Of a stretch of DNA of 64,000 nucleotides, positions 26,257 to 35,727 are shown piece by piece. The notes under the pieces are model-generated. The model worked only from the letters and a program-made list of their open reading frames with translations, searched no databases and had not been told where the DNA came from. Origin of the DNA: Chromobacterium haemolyticum (GTDB taxonomy: Bacteria; Pseudomonadota; Gammaproteobacteria; Burkholderiales; Chromobacteriaceae); the NCBI RefSeq assembly GCF_002081825.1, contig NZ_MUKU01000011.1:94396-158395 (forward strand). Reading direction: 5' to 3'. The translations under genes were made by a program, and so were the position numbers. Numbering within the stretch: the first letter of the stretch is position 1; each line of letters begins with the position of its first letter.

Positions 26257-27078
26257 TTATTCCTCCGGATACGGCGCTTCGAAGTGTTGCTGGTACAGAG
26301 CCTGGATTGAGCCGTCCCGCCGCATGCCGGTCAAGGCTTGCTGAAAGGCGTCCACCACCGGCCGCGGCACGCTGCTTTTGCTGAAGATGAAATAGGCGCC
26401 GCCGATATTCCAGACAGGGGCGAGCGGCACGATCTCCGGTCCCGCAGGCTGGGCCTGCAGCGCCGCGCGCAGGGTGGCGCTATTGGCCAGCAACAGGTCT
26501 AGCCGCTTGGCCCGCAGTTTTTGGATATTGATGTCCAGCGTCGGCCCGATGTCCACGCTGACCGTGGGTGGCGGCAGTTTCAGCCAGGCGTCGATGTTCG
26601 CCCCGTAGCTGTCGCCGCGGGTGACGCCGAGGATGAGCTGGCCGTGCTTGCCCAGGTCCTCCAGCCGGTGCGTCGGCCATTGCGCGGCGCGGCTGCGCAG
26701 GCCCCACAAACGCACGGTGGTGGGGCTGTAGGCCCAGACGAAGCGGGCGAAAGATTCGCGCTCAGGCGTTTTCAGCGCTTCCATCGCCAAGTCCACCAAT
26801 CCGTTTTTCAGGCTCAGCAAGGTGCGCGGCCAGGGCATTTGCTGATAGTTGAGCCGGCAGCCGGTCCGGCGCGCGGCTTCGTTGAGAACGGCGACGGAGT
26901 AGCCGTCCAGCTGTTGGCGCGCGGACAGGTAGTGGTAAGGGGGCCAACTGTCCCAGCCTACGCTCAACTCCCGGGTGCAGACGCTGACGGCCGGCTGAGG
27001 CGCGGCCAGGACCGGTCCGGCGCATAGCGCCGCGGCAGAGGCCAGGCCGTGGACGGCGAGGCGGAAAAGTCGGCGCAT
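26257..27078 (-). CDS. Periplasmic amino-acid-type substrate-binding protein (SBP family 3)
   Basis: A 273-residue secreted protein. The signal peptide is about residues 1-25 (cut after VLAA). The mature part has the solute-binding family 3 pattern: WPPYHYLSARQQLDGYSVAVLNEA, LVDLAMEALKTPERE and ILGVTRGDSYGANIDAWL. No permease or ATPase is adjacent. Such orphan proteins may serve as sensors or work with a distant transporter; the ligand is unknown. Confidence 0.82.
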   Translation of the reverse strand: MRRLFRLAVHGLASAAALCAGPVLAAPQPAVSVCTRELSVGWDSWPPYHYLSARQQLDGYSVAVLNEAARRTGCRLNYQQMPWPRTLLSLKNGLVDLAMEALKTPERESFARFVWAYSPTTVRLWGLRSRAAQWPTHRLEDLGKHGQLILGVTRGDSYGANIDAWLKLPPPTVSVDIGPTLDINIQKLRAKRLDLLLANSATLRAALQAQPAGPEIVPLAPVWNIGGAYFIFSKSSVPRPVVDAFQQALTGMRRDGSIQALYQQHFEAPYPEE

Positions 27079-27193
27079 GGCGAGGCTCCGGCGGGGGATG
27101 CTTTACTATAGCCGGGCGAAGGCTGGGGATAACTTTGCGTAGCCGTGCGGATCTGTGGATAAACGGGAAGGGGCCGAAGACGGCGGGAATGCG

Positions 27194-27221
27194 AAAAGGG
27201 TCAGCTTGCGCTGACCCTTTT
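27194..27221 (-). terminator. Terminator downstream of the two tRNA-Met genes
   Basis: AAAAGGGTCAGC and GCTGACCCTTTT, 12-bp perfect stem with a 4-base loop and A/T-rich flanks on both sides; can act on both strands. Confidence 0.85.
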
Positions 27222-27226
27222 CATTT

Positions 27227-27303
<77 letters not shown>

Positions 27304-27338
27304 GTGAAGACTTGTCGAAAACAACTCTTCGCAAACTG

Positions 27339-27415
<77 letters not shown>

Positions 27416-27499
27416 ACGTTTTCGATGCACGAGTGCACCGAGACGCGAAATATACGCAGCCGAAAGCAGGCTGTCAACAAGATTCTCGCGGCGGCCGGC

Positions 27500-28660
27500 T
27501 TACAGGGTGTAGCAGCGATCGCCGCGCAGGAAACCGTTCCAGTCTATGCTGATGTTTTTGCCGAAGCCTATGGCCTTGAACAACTCGCCCATTTCCGACG
27601 GAGACAGCAGCTTCTGCACCGCGGCGGCGTGCGGCAGATAGCCGGCGGCGTCGGCCGGGTCCAGTTGCTCCAGCAATTGGGTGATGCCGGCGTTGATCAG
27701 GAATTGAGCCTGGGTGGTGTAGCCGATCAGGTCCAGTCCGGCGTCTATGCCGGCTTGGGCCGTCGCGCTGAAATCAACGTGGCAGGTCAAGTCCATCAGG
27801 CCGGGAAGGAAGAAGGGATCGTCCACGGTATGGTGGCGGTAATGGCCTATCAGCGTGCCCATATGGCGCTGCGGGTGATAGTACTCGGCGGCGGGGAAGC
27901 CGTAATCCAGCAGCAGCACGGCGCCGCGCGCCAGCTTCCGCGCCAGGGTGTGGAGGAAACCGATATTGGCCGGGCTGATTTCGGAAACATAGTCGTCGTG
28001 ACGCGGCTGGATGGCCTGGGCCAGTTGCAGTAGTTGCGGGTCTTCGATGGCGCGGTCCGCCCAGACGAAGCGTTCGCCGTCCAGCCCCACGCCGCGCTGT
28101 TGCGGTTCGGGGGTCCAGTGGATCAGCTCGCAGGGCATGGCGTCCAGCACTTCGTTGCCGATGATCACGCCGTCCAGCTGTTCCGGCAACTGATCCAGCC
28201 ACTGCACGCGCTCGGCCAGATGAGGCAGCGCCTGGCGGATATTGTGTTGCTGGCGCTCGATCAGGTCCGGCGACAGGTCGACGATGCAATAGCGTTCCGG
28301 CAGCGCGTCCAGCGCTTGCAGTTCGCTGAGGATGTCGATGGCGAGCTTGCCGGTGCCGGCGCCAAATTCGTAGAGAATGTTGGCGGTTTGCGGCAGCAGC
28401 TCCGCCAGCTGGCGCGCCAGCGCGCGGCCGAACAAGACGCTCATTTCCGGCGCGGTGGTGAAGTCGCCGGCCGCGCCCAGTTTACGGCTGCCGGCGGCGT
28501 AGTAGCCGAGGCCGGGCGCGTACAGCGCCAGTTCCATGTAGCGGGAGAACGGCATCCAGCCGCCGTGCTGGCGGATTTCCGCCTGGATGGCGTGGACGAG
28601 GCGTTGGCTGATGGCCAGCGCGTCGGCGCTGGCGGCGGGTAAGGTGGTCATGGCGGTCAT
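27500..28660 (-). CDS. Class I SAM-dependent methyltransferase, MidA/NDUFAF7 family
   Basis: A 386-residue DUF185-family methyltransferase. The mitochondrial homologue NDUFAF7 methylates an arginine of complex I subunit NDUFS2, so a respiratory role is possible here. The SAM motif YEFGAGTGKLAIDIL, GGWMPFSRYMELALYAPGLGYY and VLLLDYGFPAAEYYHPQR are characteristic. An in-frame ATG at 28651 is an equally good start. It is divergent from the secreted hypothetical gene. Confidence 0.88.
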   Translation of the reverse strand: MTAMTTLPAASADALAISQRLVHAIQAEIRQHGGWMPFSRYMELALYAPGLGYYAAGSRKLGAAGDFTTAPEMSVLFGRALARQLAELLPQTANILYEFGAGTGKLAIDILSELQALDALPERYCIVDLSPDLIERQQHNIRQALPHLAERVQWLDQLPEQLDGVIIGNEVLDAMPCELIHWTPEPQQRGVGLDGERFVWADRAIEDPQLLQLAQAIQPRHDDYVSEISPANIGFLHTLARKLARGAVLLLDYGFPAAEYYHPQRHMGTLIGHYRHHTVDDPFFLPGLMDLTCHVDFSATAQAGIDAGLDLIGYTTQAQFLINAGITQLLEQLDPADAAGYLPHAAAVQKLLSPSEMGELFKAIGFGKNISIDWNGFLRGDRCYTL

Positions 28661-28712
28661 CCTGCTACAATGTGCCGCGATTGTGGTGGAAACTGAGAGA
28701 CAGGAGAAGAGG

Positions 28713-29261
28713 GTGAGCGGATTTTACCGTTGGATGGCCGGCTGCGCGGGCGGCCTGTTGCTGGGGCCGGCGCTAGCGGCGCCGCAGTGGGCGGTGTCGA
28801 AACCGTATCCGGACAATCCTTTGCAAGTGGCCAGCCTGGACGGCGAGGCGACGGTGGGGCGCAGTCGTTTTCCGGCGAGGCTGGAACTGGCCTGCCGGGC
28901 CGACAGCCCGCCGCTGCGGCTGTCGCTGCATGTGTCCGACCAACTGGGCGGTTGGGACGTGCGTCCGTTCGAGGGACCGGGCGGCCTGGGCGAGCGCCGC
29001 AAGCTGAAACTGAGCGTGAGCGGGCTGCGTCGCAGCGTGGACAGTCATTTTGCCGGCTGGTACGAGGCGAGCGGCCGCTTTGTGTTCGAGTGGCCGTCGC
29101 GAGGCGAGTTCTTCGCTTGGCAATCCGCCACGCACAAGGAGCTGCTGGTGACGATAGACGGCGCCAGCCGCAAGCACGGCAAGCTGGTGGCGCGTTTCGC
29201 CTTGCCGCAGTCCAGCCAGGCTGCTCTGGCGGTGGCCCAGCCCTGCATGGGCAAGAAGTAA
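28713..29261 (+). CDS. Secreted hypothetical protein
   Basis: A 182-residue protein starting at GTG (28713) behind AGGAGA. A signal peptide spans about residues 1-22 (GGLLLGPALAA/PQW). The mature part has two cysteines, ELACRADSPPLRLSLHVSD near the middle and AQPCMGKK at the end, which may form a disulfide. I do not recognise the family. It is upstream of the pteridine reductase gene on the same strand with a 75-bp gap. Confidence 0.7.
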   Translation: MSGFYRWMAGCAGGLLLGPALAAPQWAVSKPYPDNPLQVASLDGEATVGRSRFPARLELACRADSPPLRLSLHVSDQLGGWDVRPFEGPGGLGERRKLKLSVSGLRRSVDSHFAGWYEASGRFVFEWPSRGEFFAWQSATHKELLVTIDGASRKHGKLVARFALPQSSQAALAVAQPCMGKK

Positions 29262-29336
29262 GCTGCGCCGGCGTCATCGCGGCGCAACGCGTGTATGGGA
29301 GCCTGCGGCGGCAGGCGGCGATTCAGAGGAGCGGGA

Positions 29337-30098
29337 ATGGCGGATCAGGGGACGACAGGGGAACAGCGGGTGGCGCTGATCAGCGGCGCGGCGCGGCGCG
29401 TGGGCGCGGGCATCGCCCACCATTTGCATGCGCGCGGCCTGCGGGTGGTGCTGCACTATCGCGGTTCGCGCGGCGAGGCGGAAGCCTTGGCGGCGGAACT
29501 GAACGCGGCGCGGCCGGACTCCGCGCGGCTGCTGCAGGGCGATTTGCTGGACACGGCGGCTTTGCCGGCGCTGGCGGCGCAGGCGGTGGCGGCGTTCGGA
29601 CGGCTGGACGGCTTGGTGAACAACGCGTCCAGTTTCTTCCCCACCGAGGTGGGCCGGATCGACGAGGCGGCCTGGCATGATCTGATGGGCAGCAATCTGA
29701 AGGCGCCTTTATTCCTGTCCCAGGCGCTGGCGCCCGAGCTGGCCAAGCGTCGCGGGGCCATTGTCGGCATCGCCGATATCCATGTGGAGCGGCCGATGGC
29801 TCGGCACGTGGTTTACAACCTGGCCAAGGCCGGCCACGCCCAGCTGATTCGCAGCCTGGCGATAGAGCTGGCGCCGACGGTGCGGGTCAACGGCGTTTCG
29901 CCCGGGGTGAATCTGTGGCCGGAGGACAACGCGTCTTTCGATGCGGCGGAGCGCGCGGCGATAGAGGCCAGCATTCCCTTGCGCCGCACCGGGGTGCCGG
30001 AAGACATCGCCCAGGCAGTGGCTTTCCTGCTGTTGGACGCCGGCTACGTTACCGGCCAGATTCTGGCGGTGGACGGCGGCCGCAGCGTGGTGCTGTAG
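29337..30098 (+). CDS. Pteridine reductase (short-chain dehydrogenase)
   Basis: A 253-residue SDR enzyme. The cofactor motif ISGAARRVGAGIA (residues 16-28) has the GxxxRxG form of PTR1/FolM-type pteridine reductases rather than the common TGxxxGIG. NNAS is at about 95-98, and the active-site Tyr160 and Lys164 are in VYNLAKAGH, with Asp147 in the place of the usual serine. It probably reduces dihydropteridines with NADPH. The start ATG at 29337 follows an AGAGGAG ribosome site. Confidence 0.87.
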   Translation: MADQGTTGEQRVALISGAARRVGAGIAHHLHARGLRVVLHYRGSRGEAEALAAELNAARPDSARLLQGDLLDTAALPALAAQAVAAFGRLDGLVNNASSFFPTEVGRIDEAAWHDLMGSNLKAPLFLSQALAPELAKRRGAIVGIADIHVERPMARHVVYNLAKAGHAQLIRSLAIELAPTVRVNGVSPGVNLWPEDNASFDAAERAAIEASIPLRRTGVPEDIAQAVAFLLLDAGYVTGQILAVDGGRSVVL

Positions 30099-30200
30099 GC
30101 GCGGGAGGGGTTGGCCGCGCCCGCGCCATATTCATCGTCATGGATTTTGCCGCGGAAAAACAGTAAAATCTCCTGTTTTTCAATTTCTTAGCCGTACTCC

Positions 30201-31178
30201 ATGTCCGAAGCAAGCAGCGTCCTCGACGACAAGGCCAAAAAGGCCGTGTTTGAAGGCAATAAACTGGCCAAGCGCCTGCGCCACCATGTGGGTGACGCCA
30301 TCAATGACTTCAATATGATAGAAGAGGGCGACCGCGTGATGGTCTGCCTGTCCGGCGGCAAGGACAGCTATACCTTGCTGGACATTCTGCGCGGCTTGCA
30401 AAAGTCCGCGCCTATCGATTTCTCCATCGTGGCGGTCAATCTGGACCAGAAACAGCCGGGCTTCCCCGAGCACGTGCTGCCGGAATACCTGGACGCCATC
30501 GGCGTGGAGTACCGCATCGTCGAAGAAGACACCTATTCCATCGTCAAGCGGCTGGTGCCCGAAGGCAAGACCACGTGCAGCCTGTGTTCGCGGCTGCGTC
30601 GCGGCATTCTCTACCGCGTGGCCGACGAATTGGGCGCGACCAAGATCGCGCTGGGTCATCACCGCGACGACATCCTGCACACTCTGTTCCTGAACATGTT
30701 CTACGGCGGCAAGCTGAAATCTATGCCGCCCAAACTGGTGTCCGACGATGGCCGCCACATGGTGATCCGCCCGCTGGCTTATTGCCGCGAGAAGGATATT
30801 GAACGCTACGCCGCGCTGCGCGAATTCCCCATCATTCCATGCAATCTGTGCGGCTCGCAGCCCAATCTGCAGCGCCAAGTGGTCAAGGAAATGGTCAACG
30901 ACTGGGACCGACGCTTCCCCGGCCGGCTGGAGAGCATGTTCCGCTCGCTGCAAAATGTGGTGCCGTCCCACCTGGCCGACACCGCTTTATTCGACTTTGC
31001 CGGCCTGAAGACCGGCGACGCGCCGTTTGAAGGCGGAGACACCGCTTTCGACAAGGAAGAATTCCGCGATCCGCCGCCGCCGCGAGACGAGGAGGCGGAA
31101 GCGGCGCCGAAGAAGCGCACCATCAGCATTCTGGATTCGCGCAGCCCGGCGAGCGAGGGATCCGGCTGTGGCGCGTAG
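30201..31178 (+). CDS. ttcA: tRNA 2-thiocytidine(32) synthetase TtcA
   Basis: A 325-residue PP-loop ATPase that thiolates cytidine 32 of certain tRNAs. The PP-loop SGGKDS is at 51-56. Iron-sulfur ligands are Cys127 and Cys130 ([12 protein letters not shown]) and a third from [10 protein letters not shown] (Cys215 or Cys218). The last ~50 residues are charged and proline-rich and less conserved. The stop overlaps the start of the next gene by 11 bases. Confidence 0.95.
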   Translation: MSEASSVLDDKAKKAVFEGNKLAKRLRHHVGDAINDFNMIEEGDRVMVCLSGGKDSYTLLDILRGLQKSAPIDFSIVAVNLDQKQPGFPEHVLPEYLDAIGVEYRIVEEDTYSIVKRLVPEGKTTCSLCSRLRRGILYRVADELGATKIALGHHRDDILHTLFLNMFYGGKLKSMPPKLVSDDGRHMVIRPLAYCREKDIERYAALREFPIIPCNLCGSQPNLQRQVVKEMVNDWDRRFPGRLESMFRSLQNVVPSHLADTALFDFAGLKTGDAPFEGGDTAFDKEEFRDPPPPRDEEAEAAPKKRTISILDSRSPASEGSGCGA

Positions 31179-31968
31179 AGCCTTGCATCCGTTCCGCCGC
31201 CGCGTGCGCGCCGCTGTGGATGAAATGCCGGAGGTGGAGATATCGGAGGCCGGCAATATCCGCTCGCTGCATCTGGGCTCGGAAACCATACAGAGTTCGA
31301 TGGACCTGGATGAGCCCGCCGAACTGGTGTTGTCGTATAGCCGCGCGATGATGGGTTTTCTGCTGTGGAACGACGAGCCGCAGCACATTTTGCAGATTGG
31401 GCTGGGTGGCGGCTCGCTGGCGCGCTTCATTGATGAGTATTTGCCGGACGCGGTCAGCGTGGCGGTGGACATCAATCCCCAGGTGATCGCGGTGGCGCGG
31501 GCTTTTTTCCAGTTGCCGGAGGAAGGCGACTTTTTCGAGATCATCGAGGCCGACGGCGCGGACTACGTGAAAATTTTCCGCGGCTCCACCGATGCCATCC
31601 TGGTGGATGGTTTCGATGGCTTGCAGATTGTTGACGAGTTGACCACCGAGGACTTCTTTGAGGACTGCAAGCGCGCCTTGAGTCCCAAGGGGGTGTTCGT
31701 CACCAATTGGTGGAGCGGCGACAAACGCTATCAAAGCTTTGTCGAACGTTTGCTCAATGTGTTCGAAGGCCGGGTGCTGGAGCTGCCTTCCGCCAGTCAT
31801 GGCAATGTGGCGGTAATGGCTTTCCGTCAGAGCCCGACGCTGACTCAATGGGAGGCCTTGAAGGAGCGGGCCGACCGGATGGAGTGCCGTTTCGGTTTGG
31901 AGTTCGGAGAGTTCGTCAATCGCTTGAAGTTGACTAATCAGCACACCGCGGGCCATCTGCTGATTTGA
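31168..31968 (+). CDS. Spermidine-synthase-like protein (polyamine aminopropyltransferase fold)
   Basis: A 266-residue protein with a Rossmann methyltransferase-like fold of the spermidine synthase family. The nucleotide motif [15 protein letters not shown] and the acidic [13 protein letters not shown] are present. The substrate-gating motifs of true spermidine synthases are not evident, so the reaction is uncertain. The GTG at 31168 is chosen because of the GAGGGA ribosome site and overlap with ttcA. Confidence 0.75.
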   Translation: MARRALHPFRRRVRAAVDEMPEVEISEAGNIRSLHLGSETIQSSMDLDEPAELVLSYSRAMMGFLLWNDEPQHILQIGLGGGSLARFIDEYLPDAVSVAVDINPQVIAVARAFFQLPEEGDFFEIIEADGADYVKIFRGSTDAILVDGFDGLQIVDELTTEDFFEDCKRALSPKGVFVTNWWSGDKRYQSFVERLLNVFEGRVLELPSASHGNVAVMAFRQSPTLTQWEALKERADRMECRFGLEFGEFVNRLKLTNQHTAGHLLI

Positions 31969-32317
31969 AGCGTGCCGCCCGGCGTACATTTGCTTACTCA
32001 ATGGCGGTTGGGAAGCGGCGTATAATGCCGGCATACATGCCGTCAGCGGGCGGTTAACTGCGGCCAAGGGTGTTTGCGGGACGATTTGCACCCTCAAGCT
32101 CAACTGCGAAGAGAATCCGCTTGGGCGGTTTCTGAGGCAGATCAGTACGGACAGAAACGGAAGGCGGCAAGCTGGCTTGCCGTTTGAATGAACTTTATGG
32201 CGGTGGATCGGACAGTTTAGGGCAGGCGCGGCGCGGGCGGTTTCGCTTCCGCGCCGCTAGCCGTGAACGTCGTCTGATCCGCCGCTATCGTATTTACATA
32301 CTGTTGGGACTTACACC
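31969..32317. promoter_or_regulatory. 349-bp promoter and structured leader region before the glycan operon
   Basis: No gene seen. A TATAAT at 32021-32026 is a possible -10 without a clear -35. Downstream are two strong hairpins: CGGCAAG/CTTGCCG at 32165-32182 and GCGGCGCGG/CCGCGCCGC at 32228-32257. The sequence GGGCGGTTTC occurs twice (near 32124 and 32236). The leader could control entry into the 14-kb operon, for example by attenuation or antitermination; this is inference. Confidence 0.45.
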
Positions 32318-33625
32318 GTGATCAAGCAGCAACTGCTCAATCGGATTGCAGATAAATCCGCCGTCATCGGCATTGTGGGCCTGGGCTATGTAGGCCTGCC
32401 GCTGATGCTGCGCTTCGCCGAAGTCGGCTACAAAGTGCTGGGCTTCGATATCGACCAGGGCAAGGTGGACGCCCTGATGGCCGGTCAAAGTTATATCGAA
32501 CACATCGGCGCGGACAGTATCGCCACCGCGCTGAGCCGCGGCTTCGAAGCCACCACCGATTTCAGCCGCGTGCCGGAAGCCGATACCCTGATTCTGTGCG
32601 TGCCGACGCCGCTGAACAAATACCGCGAACCGGACCTGTCCTTCGTGCTGGACACCATGGACAGCCTGGTGCCCTATCTGCGCGAAGGCCACTTGGTGTC
32701 GTTGGAGTCCACTACCTATCCGGGCACCACCGACGAAGAGCTGCTGCCGCGCATGGAGTCGCGCGGCCTGAAGGTGGGCGAAAACGCCTTCCTGGTGTTC
32801 TCGCCGGAGCGAGAAGATCCGGGCAATCCCAACTTCACCACCCGCACCATTCCCAAGGTCTGCGGCGGCGTGACCCCCGCCTGCCAGGAAATCGGCGTCG
32901 CGCTCTACGGCGCGGTGATCGACAAGGTGGTGCCGGTGTCCTCCACCCGCGCCGCGGAAATGACCAAGCTGCTGGAAAACATCCACCGCGCGGTGAATAT
33001 CGGCCTGGTCAACGAGATGAAGATCGTGGCCGACAAGATGGGCATCGACATCCACGAAGTGATCCGCGCCGCGGCCACCAAGCCTTTCGGTTTCGTGCCC
33101 TACTATCCGGGCCCGGGCCTGGGCGGCCACTGTATCCCGATCGACCCGTTCTACCTGACCTGGAAAGCGCGCGAATACGGCGTCAACACCCGTTTCATCG
33201 AGCTGGCCGGCGAAGTGAACAGCAATATGCCCGACTACGTGGTGTCCAAAGTGGCGGCCGCGCTGAACCTGCGCAAGAAGTCCATCAACGGCAGCCGCGT
33301 GCTGGTGCTGGGCATCGCCTATAAGAAGAACGTCGACGATATGCGCGAAAGCCCGTCGGTGTTCCTGATGGAAAAGCTGCGCGATCTGGGCGCGGAAGTG
33401 GCTTACAGCGATCCGCACGTGCCGGTGTTCCCCAAGATGCGCGAGCATCATTTCGAGCTGTCCAGCGTGGCGCTGAGCGATGCCGCCATCGCCAGCTACG
33501 ATTGCGTGCTGCTGGCCACCGACCACGACAAGTTCGACTACGCGCAGATCAAGGCGCATGCGCAGCTGGTGGTGGACAGCCGCGGCAAGTATCTGGAACC
33601 GGCTGACAATATCGTCAAGGCGTAA
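32318..33625 (+). CDS. wbpA: UDP-N-acetylglucosamine 6-dehydrogenase (WbpA-like)
   Basis: A 435-residue UDP-sugar dehydrogenase producing UDP-GlcNAcA, first step toward diacetamido-uronic sugars. NAD site [12 protein letters not shown] (residues 18-29), catalytic Cys272 in [13 protein letters not shown], and C-terminal [19 protein letters not shown]. The start is GTG at 32318. It heads the operon; wbpB follows after a hairpin. The WbpA assignment over a plain UDP-glucose dehydrogenase rests on the wbpB/D/E genes next to it. Confidence 0.9.
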   Translation: MIKQQLLNRIADKSAVIGIVGLGYVGLPLMLRFAEVGYKVLGFDIDQGKVDALMAGQSYIEHIGADSIATALSRGFEATTDFSRVPEADTLILCVPTPLNKYREPDLSFVLDTMDSLVPYLREGHLVSLESTTYPGTTDEELLPRMESRGLKVGENAFLVFSPEREDPGNPNFTTRTIPKVCGGVTPACQEIGVALYGAVIDKVVPVSSTRAAEMTKLLENIHRAVNIGLVNEMKIVADKMGIDIHEVIRAAATKPFGFVPYYPGPGLGGHCIPIDPFYLTWKAREYGVNTRFIELAGEVNSNMPDYVVSKVAAALNLRKKSINGSRVLVLGIAYKKNVDDMRESPSVFLMEKLRDLGAEVAYSDPHVPVFPKMREHHFELSSVALSDAAIASYDCVLLATDHDKFDYAQIKAHAQLVVDSRGKYLEPADNIVKA

Positions 33626-33680
33626 GCCGTCCCACGGCTTGTTCCAGTCGCTTGCAAGGCGCGGTGAAACAAGCGCCCAG

Positions 33681-33707
33681 GCGGGCGCATCGTTGAGATG
33701 CGCCCGC
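33681..33707 (+). terminator. Strong hairpin between wbpA and wbpB
   Basis: 11-bp perfect stem GCGGGCGCATC/GATGCGCCCGC, 5-base loop, followed by GTGTTTTGAAG. Only a short T-run, so it may be a partial terminator or mRNA-stabilising hairpin inside the operon. Confidence 0.6.
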
Positions 33708-33735
33708 GTGTTTTGAAGGAATTTGAGGCAGAACC

Positions 33736-34800
33736 ATGCAAACATTGCACCTTCCCCCGATTACCGACCGTAAGATCCGCTTTGCGCTGGTGGGCTGCGG
33801 CCGCATCGCCCAGAATCACTTCGGCGCGCTGGAAAAGCACGCCGACCGCGCCGAGCTGATGGATGTCTGCGACATCGACCCGGCCGCTTTGAAGGCGGCG
33901 GTCGAGCGCACCGGCGCGCGCGGCCACGCCAATCTGGCCGAGATGCTGGCCAAGACCGACGCCGACATCGTTATCCTGACCACTCCGTCCGGCCTGCATC
34001 CGAGTCAGAGCATCGCCTGCTCTGAGGCTGGTTTCCACGTGATGACGGAAAAGCCGATGGCCACGCGCTGGGAAGACGGCCTGGAAATGGTCAAGGCGGC
34101 CGACCGCGCCAACAAGCATCTGTTCGTGGTCAAGCAAAACCGCCGCAACGCCACCTTGCAGCTCTTGAAGCGGGCGATGCAGGAGAAGCGTTTCGGTCGC
34201 ATCTACATGGTCAACGTCAATGTGTTCTGGACCCGGCCGCAGGAGTATTACGACGCGGCCGGCTGGCGCGGCACCTGGGAGTTCGACGGCGGCGCCTTCA
34301 TGAACCAGGCCAGCCATTACGTGGACTTGCTGGACTGGCTGATCGGCCCGGTGGAAAGCGTGCAGGCTTACACCGCGACGCTGGCGCGCAATATCGAGGT
34401 GGAAGACACCGGGACCGTCAGCGTCAAATGGCGCAGCGGCGCGCTGGGCAGCATGAACGTGACCATGCTGACCTACCCGAAGAACCTGGAAGGCAGCATC
34501 ACCATTCTAGGCGAGAAGGGCTCGGTGCGCGTCGGCGGCATGGCGGTCAACGAAATCCAGCACTGGGAGTTTTCTGAGCCGCACGCGATGGACGAGGACA
34601 TCAAGCAGGCCAGCTACGCCACCACCAGCGTTTACGGTTTCGGGCACCCCTTGTACTACGACAATGTGATCAAGACCATGCGTGGCGAAGCCGAGCCGGA
34701 GACCGATGGCCGCGAAGGGCTGAAGTCGCTTGAGCTGCTGATCGCGATGTACCTGTCCGCGCGCGACGGTCGTCGGGTCAGTCTGCCACTGGATTATTGA
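33736..34800 (+). CDS. wbpB: UDP-N-acetyl-2-amino-2-deoxyglucuronate oxidase (WbpB-like)
   Basis: A 354-residue Gfo/Idh/MocA oxidoreductase. It oxidises C3 of UDP-GlcNAcA to give the 3-keto sugar for the aminotransferase. NAD motif FALVGCGRIAQNH (about residues 17-29), catalytic EKPMATRWEDG and HYVDLLDWLIGPVE. It follows wbpA by 110 bp and runs into a small membrane gene. Confidence 0.92.
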   Translation: MQTLHLPPITDRKIRFALVGCGRIAQNHFGALEKHADRAELMDVCDIDPAALKAAVERTGARGHANLAEMLAKTDADIVILTTPSGLHPSQSIACSEAGFHVMTEKPMATRWEDGLEMVKAADRANKHLFVVKQNRRNATLQLLKRAMQEKRFGRIYMVNVNVFWTRPQEYYDAAGWRGTWEFDGGAFMNQASHYVDLLDWLIGPVESVQAYTATLARNIEVEDTGTVSVKWRSGALGSMNVTMLTYPKNLEGSITILGEKGSVRVGGMAVNEIQHWEFSEPHAMDEDIKQASYATTSVYGFGHPLYYDNVIKTMRGEAEPETDGREGLKSLELLIAMYLSARDGRRVSLPLDY

Positions 34801-34809
34801 GGCCAAGGC

Positions 34810-35076
34810 ATGATGCGGAAGATTCTGGATGGCGCATTGTGGGGCTTGGGGTTCTGGCTGGTTGGTGGCGGCTTGATGCTGATGTTTTCGGCATTCAACA
34901 GCCATCAGCAGGTCGAACGCAAGTCTGCCGCCCGCGCGGCCCAATCCGGCAGCGTGGAAGATCAATGGTCGCGCAGCGAGAAATTATTGGCTCGCCAGGA
35001 GCAGTCCATGGCGCGCTCCGAGAAACAACTAAGCCGCCTGGATAAAATTTTGGATAAATGGGAGCGGCAAAAATGA
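34810..35076 (+). CDS. Small single-pass membrane protein of unknown function in the wbp operon
   Basis: An 88-residue protein with one hydrophobic helix (about residues 10-30, [20 protein letters not shown]) and a charged, probably coiled-coil C-terminal half rich in Lys, Arg, Glu and Gln. The coding sense is supported by coupling: it starts nine bases after wbpB and its TGA overlaps the wbpD ATG (ATGA). No such gene lies here in the P. aeruginosa wbp cluster as I recall it. I do not recognise the family. Confidence 0.75.
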   Translation: MMRKILDGALWGLGFWLVGGGLMLMFSAFNSHQQVERKSAARAAQSGSVEDQWSRSEKLLARQEQSMARSEKQLSRLDKILDKWERQK

Positions 35077-35651
35077 GCCAGGTTCACATCCACCCCAGCG
35101 CCATCGTAGACGACGGCGCGCAGATCGGCGAGAACACCCGAGTCTGGCACTGGGTCCATATTTGCGGCGGCGCGCAGATCGGCGCCGGCTGTTCCTTCGG
35201 CCAAAACGTGTTCGTCGGCAACGACGTGCTGATCGGCGACAACGTCAAGGTGCAGAACAATGTGTCCATCTACGACGCGGTGACGCTGGAGGACGACGTG
35301 TTCTGCGGCCCGTCCATGGTGTTCACCAATGTCAACAATCCGCGCAGCCACGTTGCGCGCAAGCATGAATACCGCCGTACCCTGGTGAAAAAAGGCGCGT
35401 CCATCGGCGCCAACGCCACTGTCGTGTGCGGCCACACCATAGGCGAGTACGCCTTCGTCGGCGCCGGCGCGGTGGTGACCCGCGACGTGCCGGCCTACGC
35501 TCTGATGGTGGGCACGCCGGCCAAACGCATCGGTTGGATGTGCTCTTGCGGCGAGAGGTTGGCCAACGACATCGGCACCCATAGCTGCCCGGCCTGCGCC
35601 AAGCATTACGAGGTGGGCGGCAATCATTGCTCGCCGCTCAAGAACGACTGA
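35073..35651 (+). CDS. wbpD: UDP-2-acetamido-3-amino-2,3-dideoxyglucuronate N-acetyltransferase (WbpD-like)
   Basis: A 192-residue left-handed beta-helix acetyltransferase with hexapeptide repeats ([30 protein letters not shown]) and a C-terminal pair of CxxC-like motifs (CSCGE, CPAC). WbpD acetylates the 3-amino group to give UDP-GlcNAc3NAcA. Length matches the family. The ATG overlaps the upstream small gene. Confidence 0.92.
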   Translation: MSQVHIHPSAIVDDGAQIGENTRVWHWVHICGGAQIGAGCSFGQNVFVGNDVLIGDNVKVQNNVSIYDAVTLEDDVFCGPSMVFTNVNNPRSHVARKHEYRRTLVKKGASIGANATVVCGHTIGEYAFVGAGAVVTRDVPAYALMVGTPAKRIGWMCSCGERLANDIGTHSCPACAKHYEVGGNHCSPLKND

Positions 35652-35727
35652 CAAGCATCTCTCCGTCGTTCCGCGTGTCGCTATATGAGCGATATCTTTC
35701 AAAAATTGATTTGGGGTTGATCCTCTT

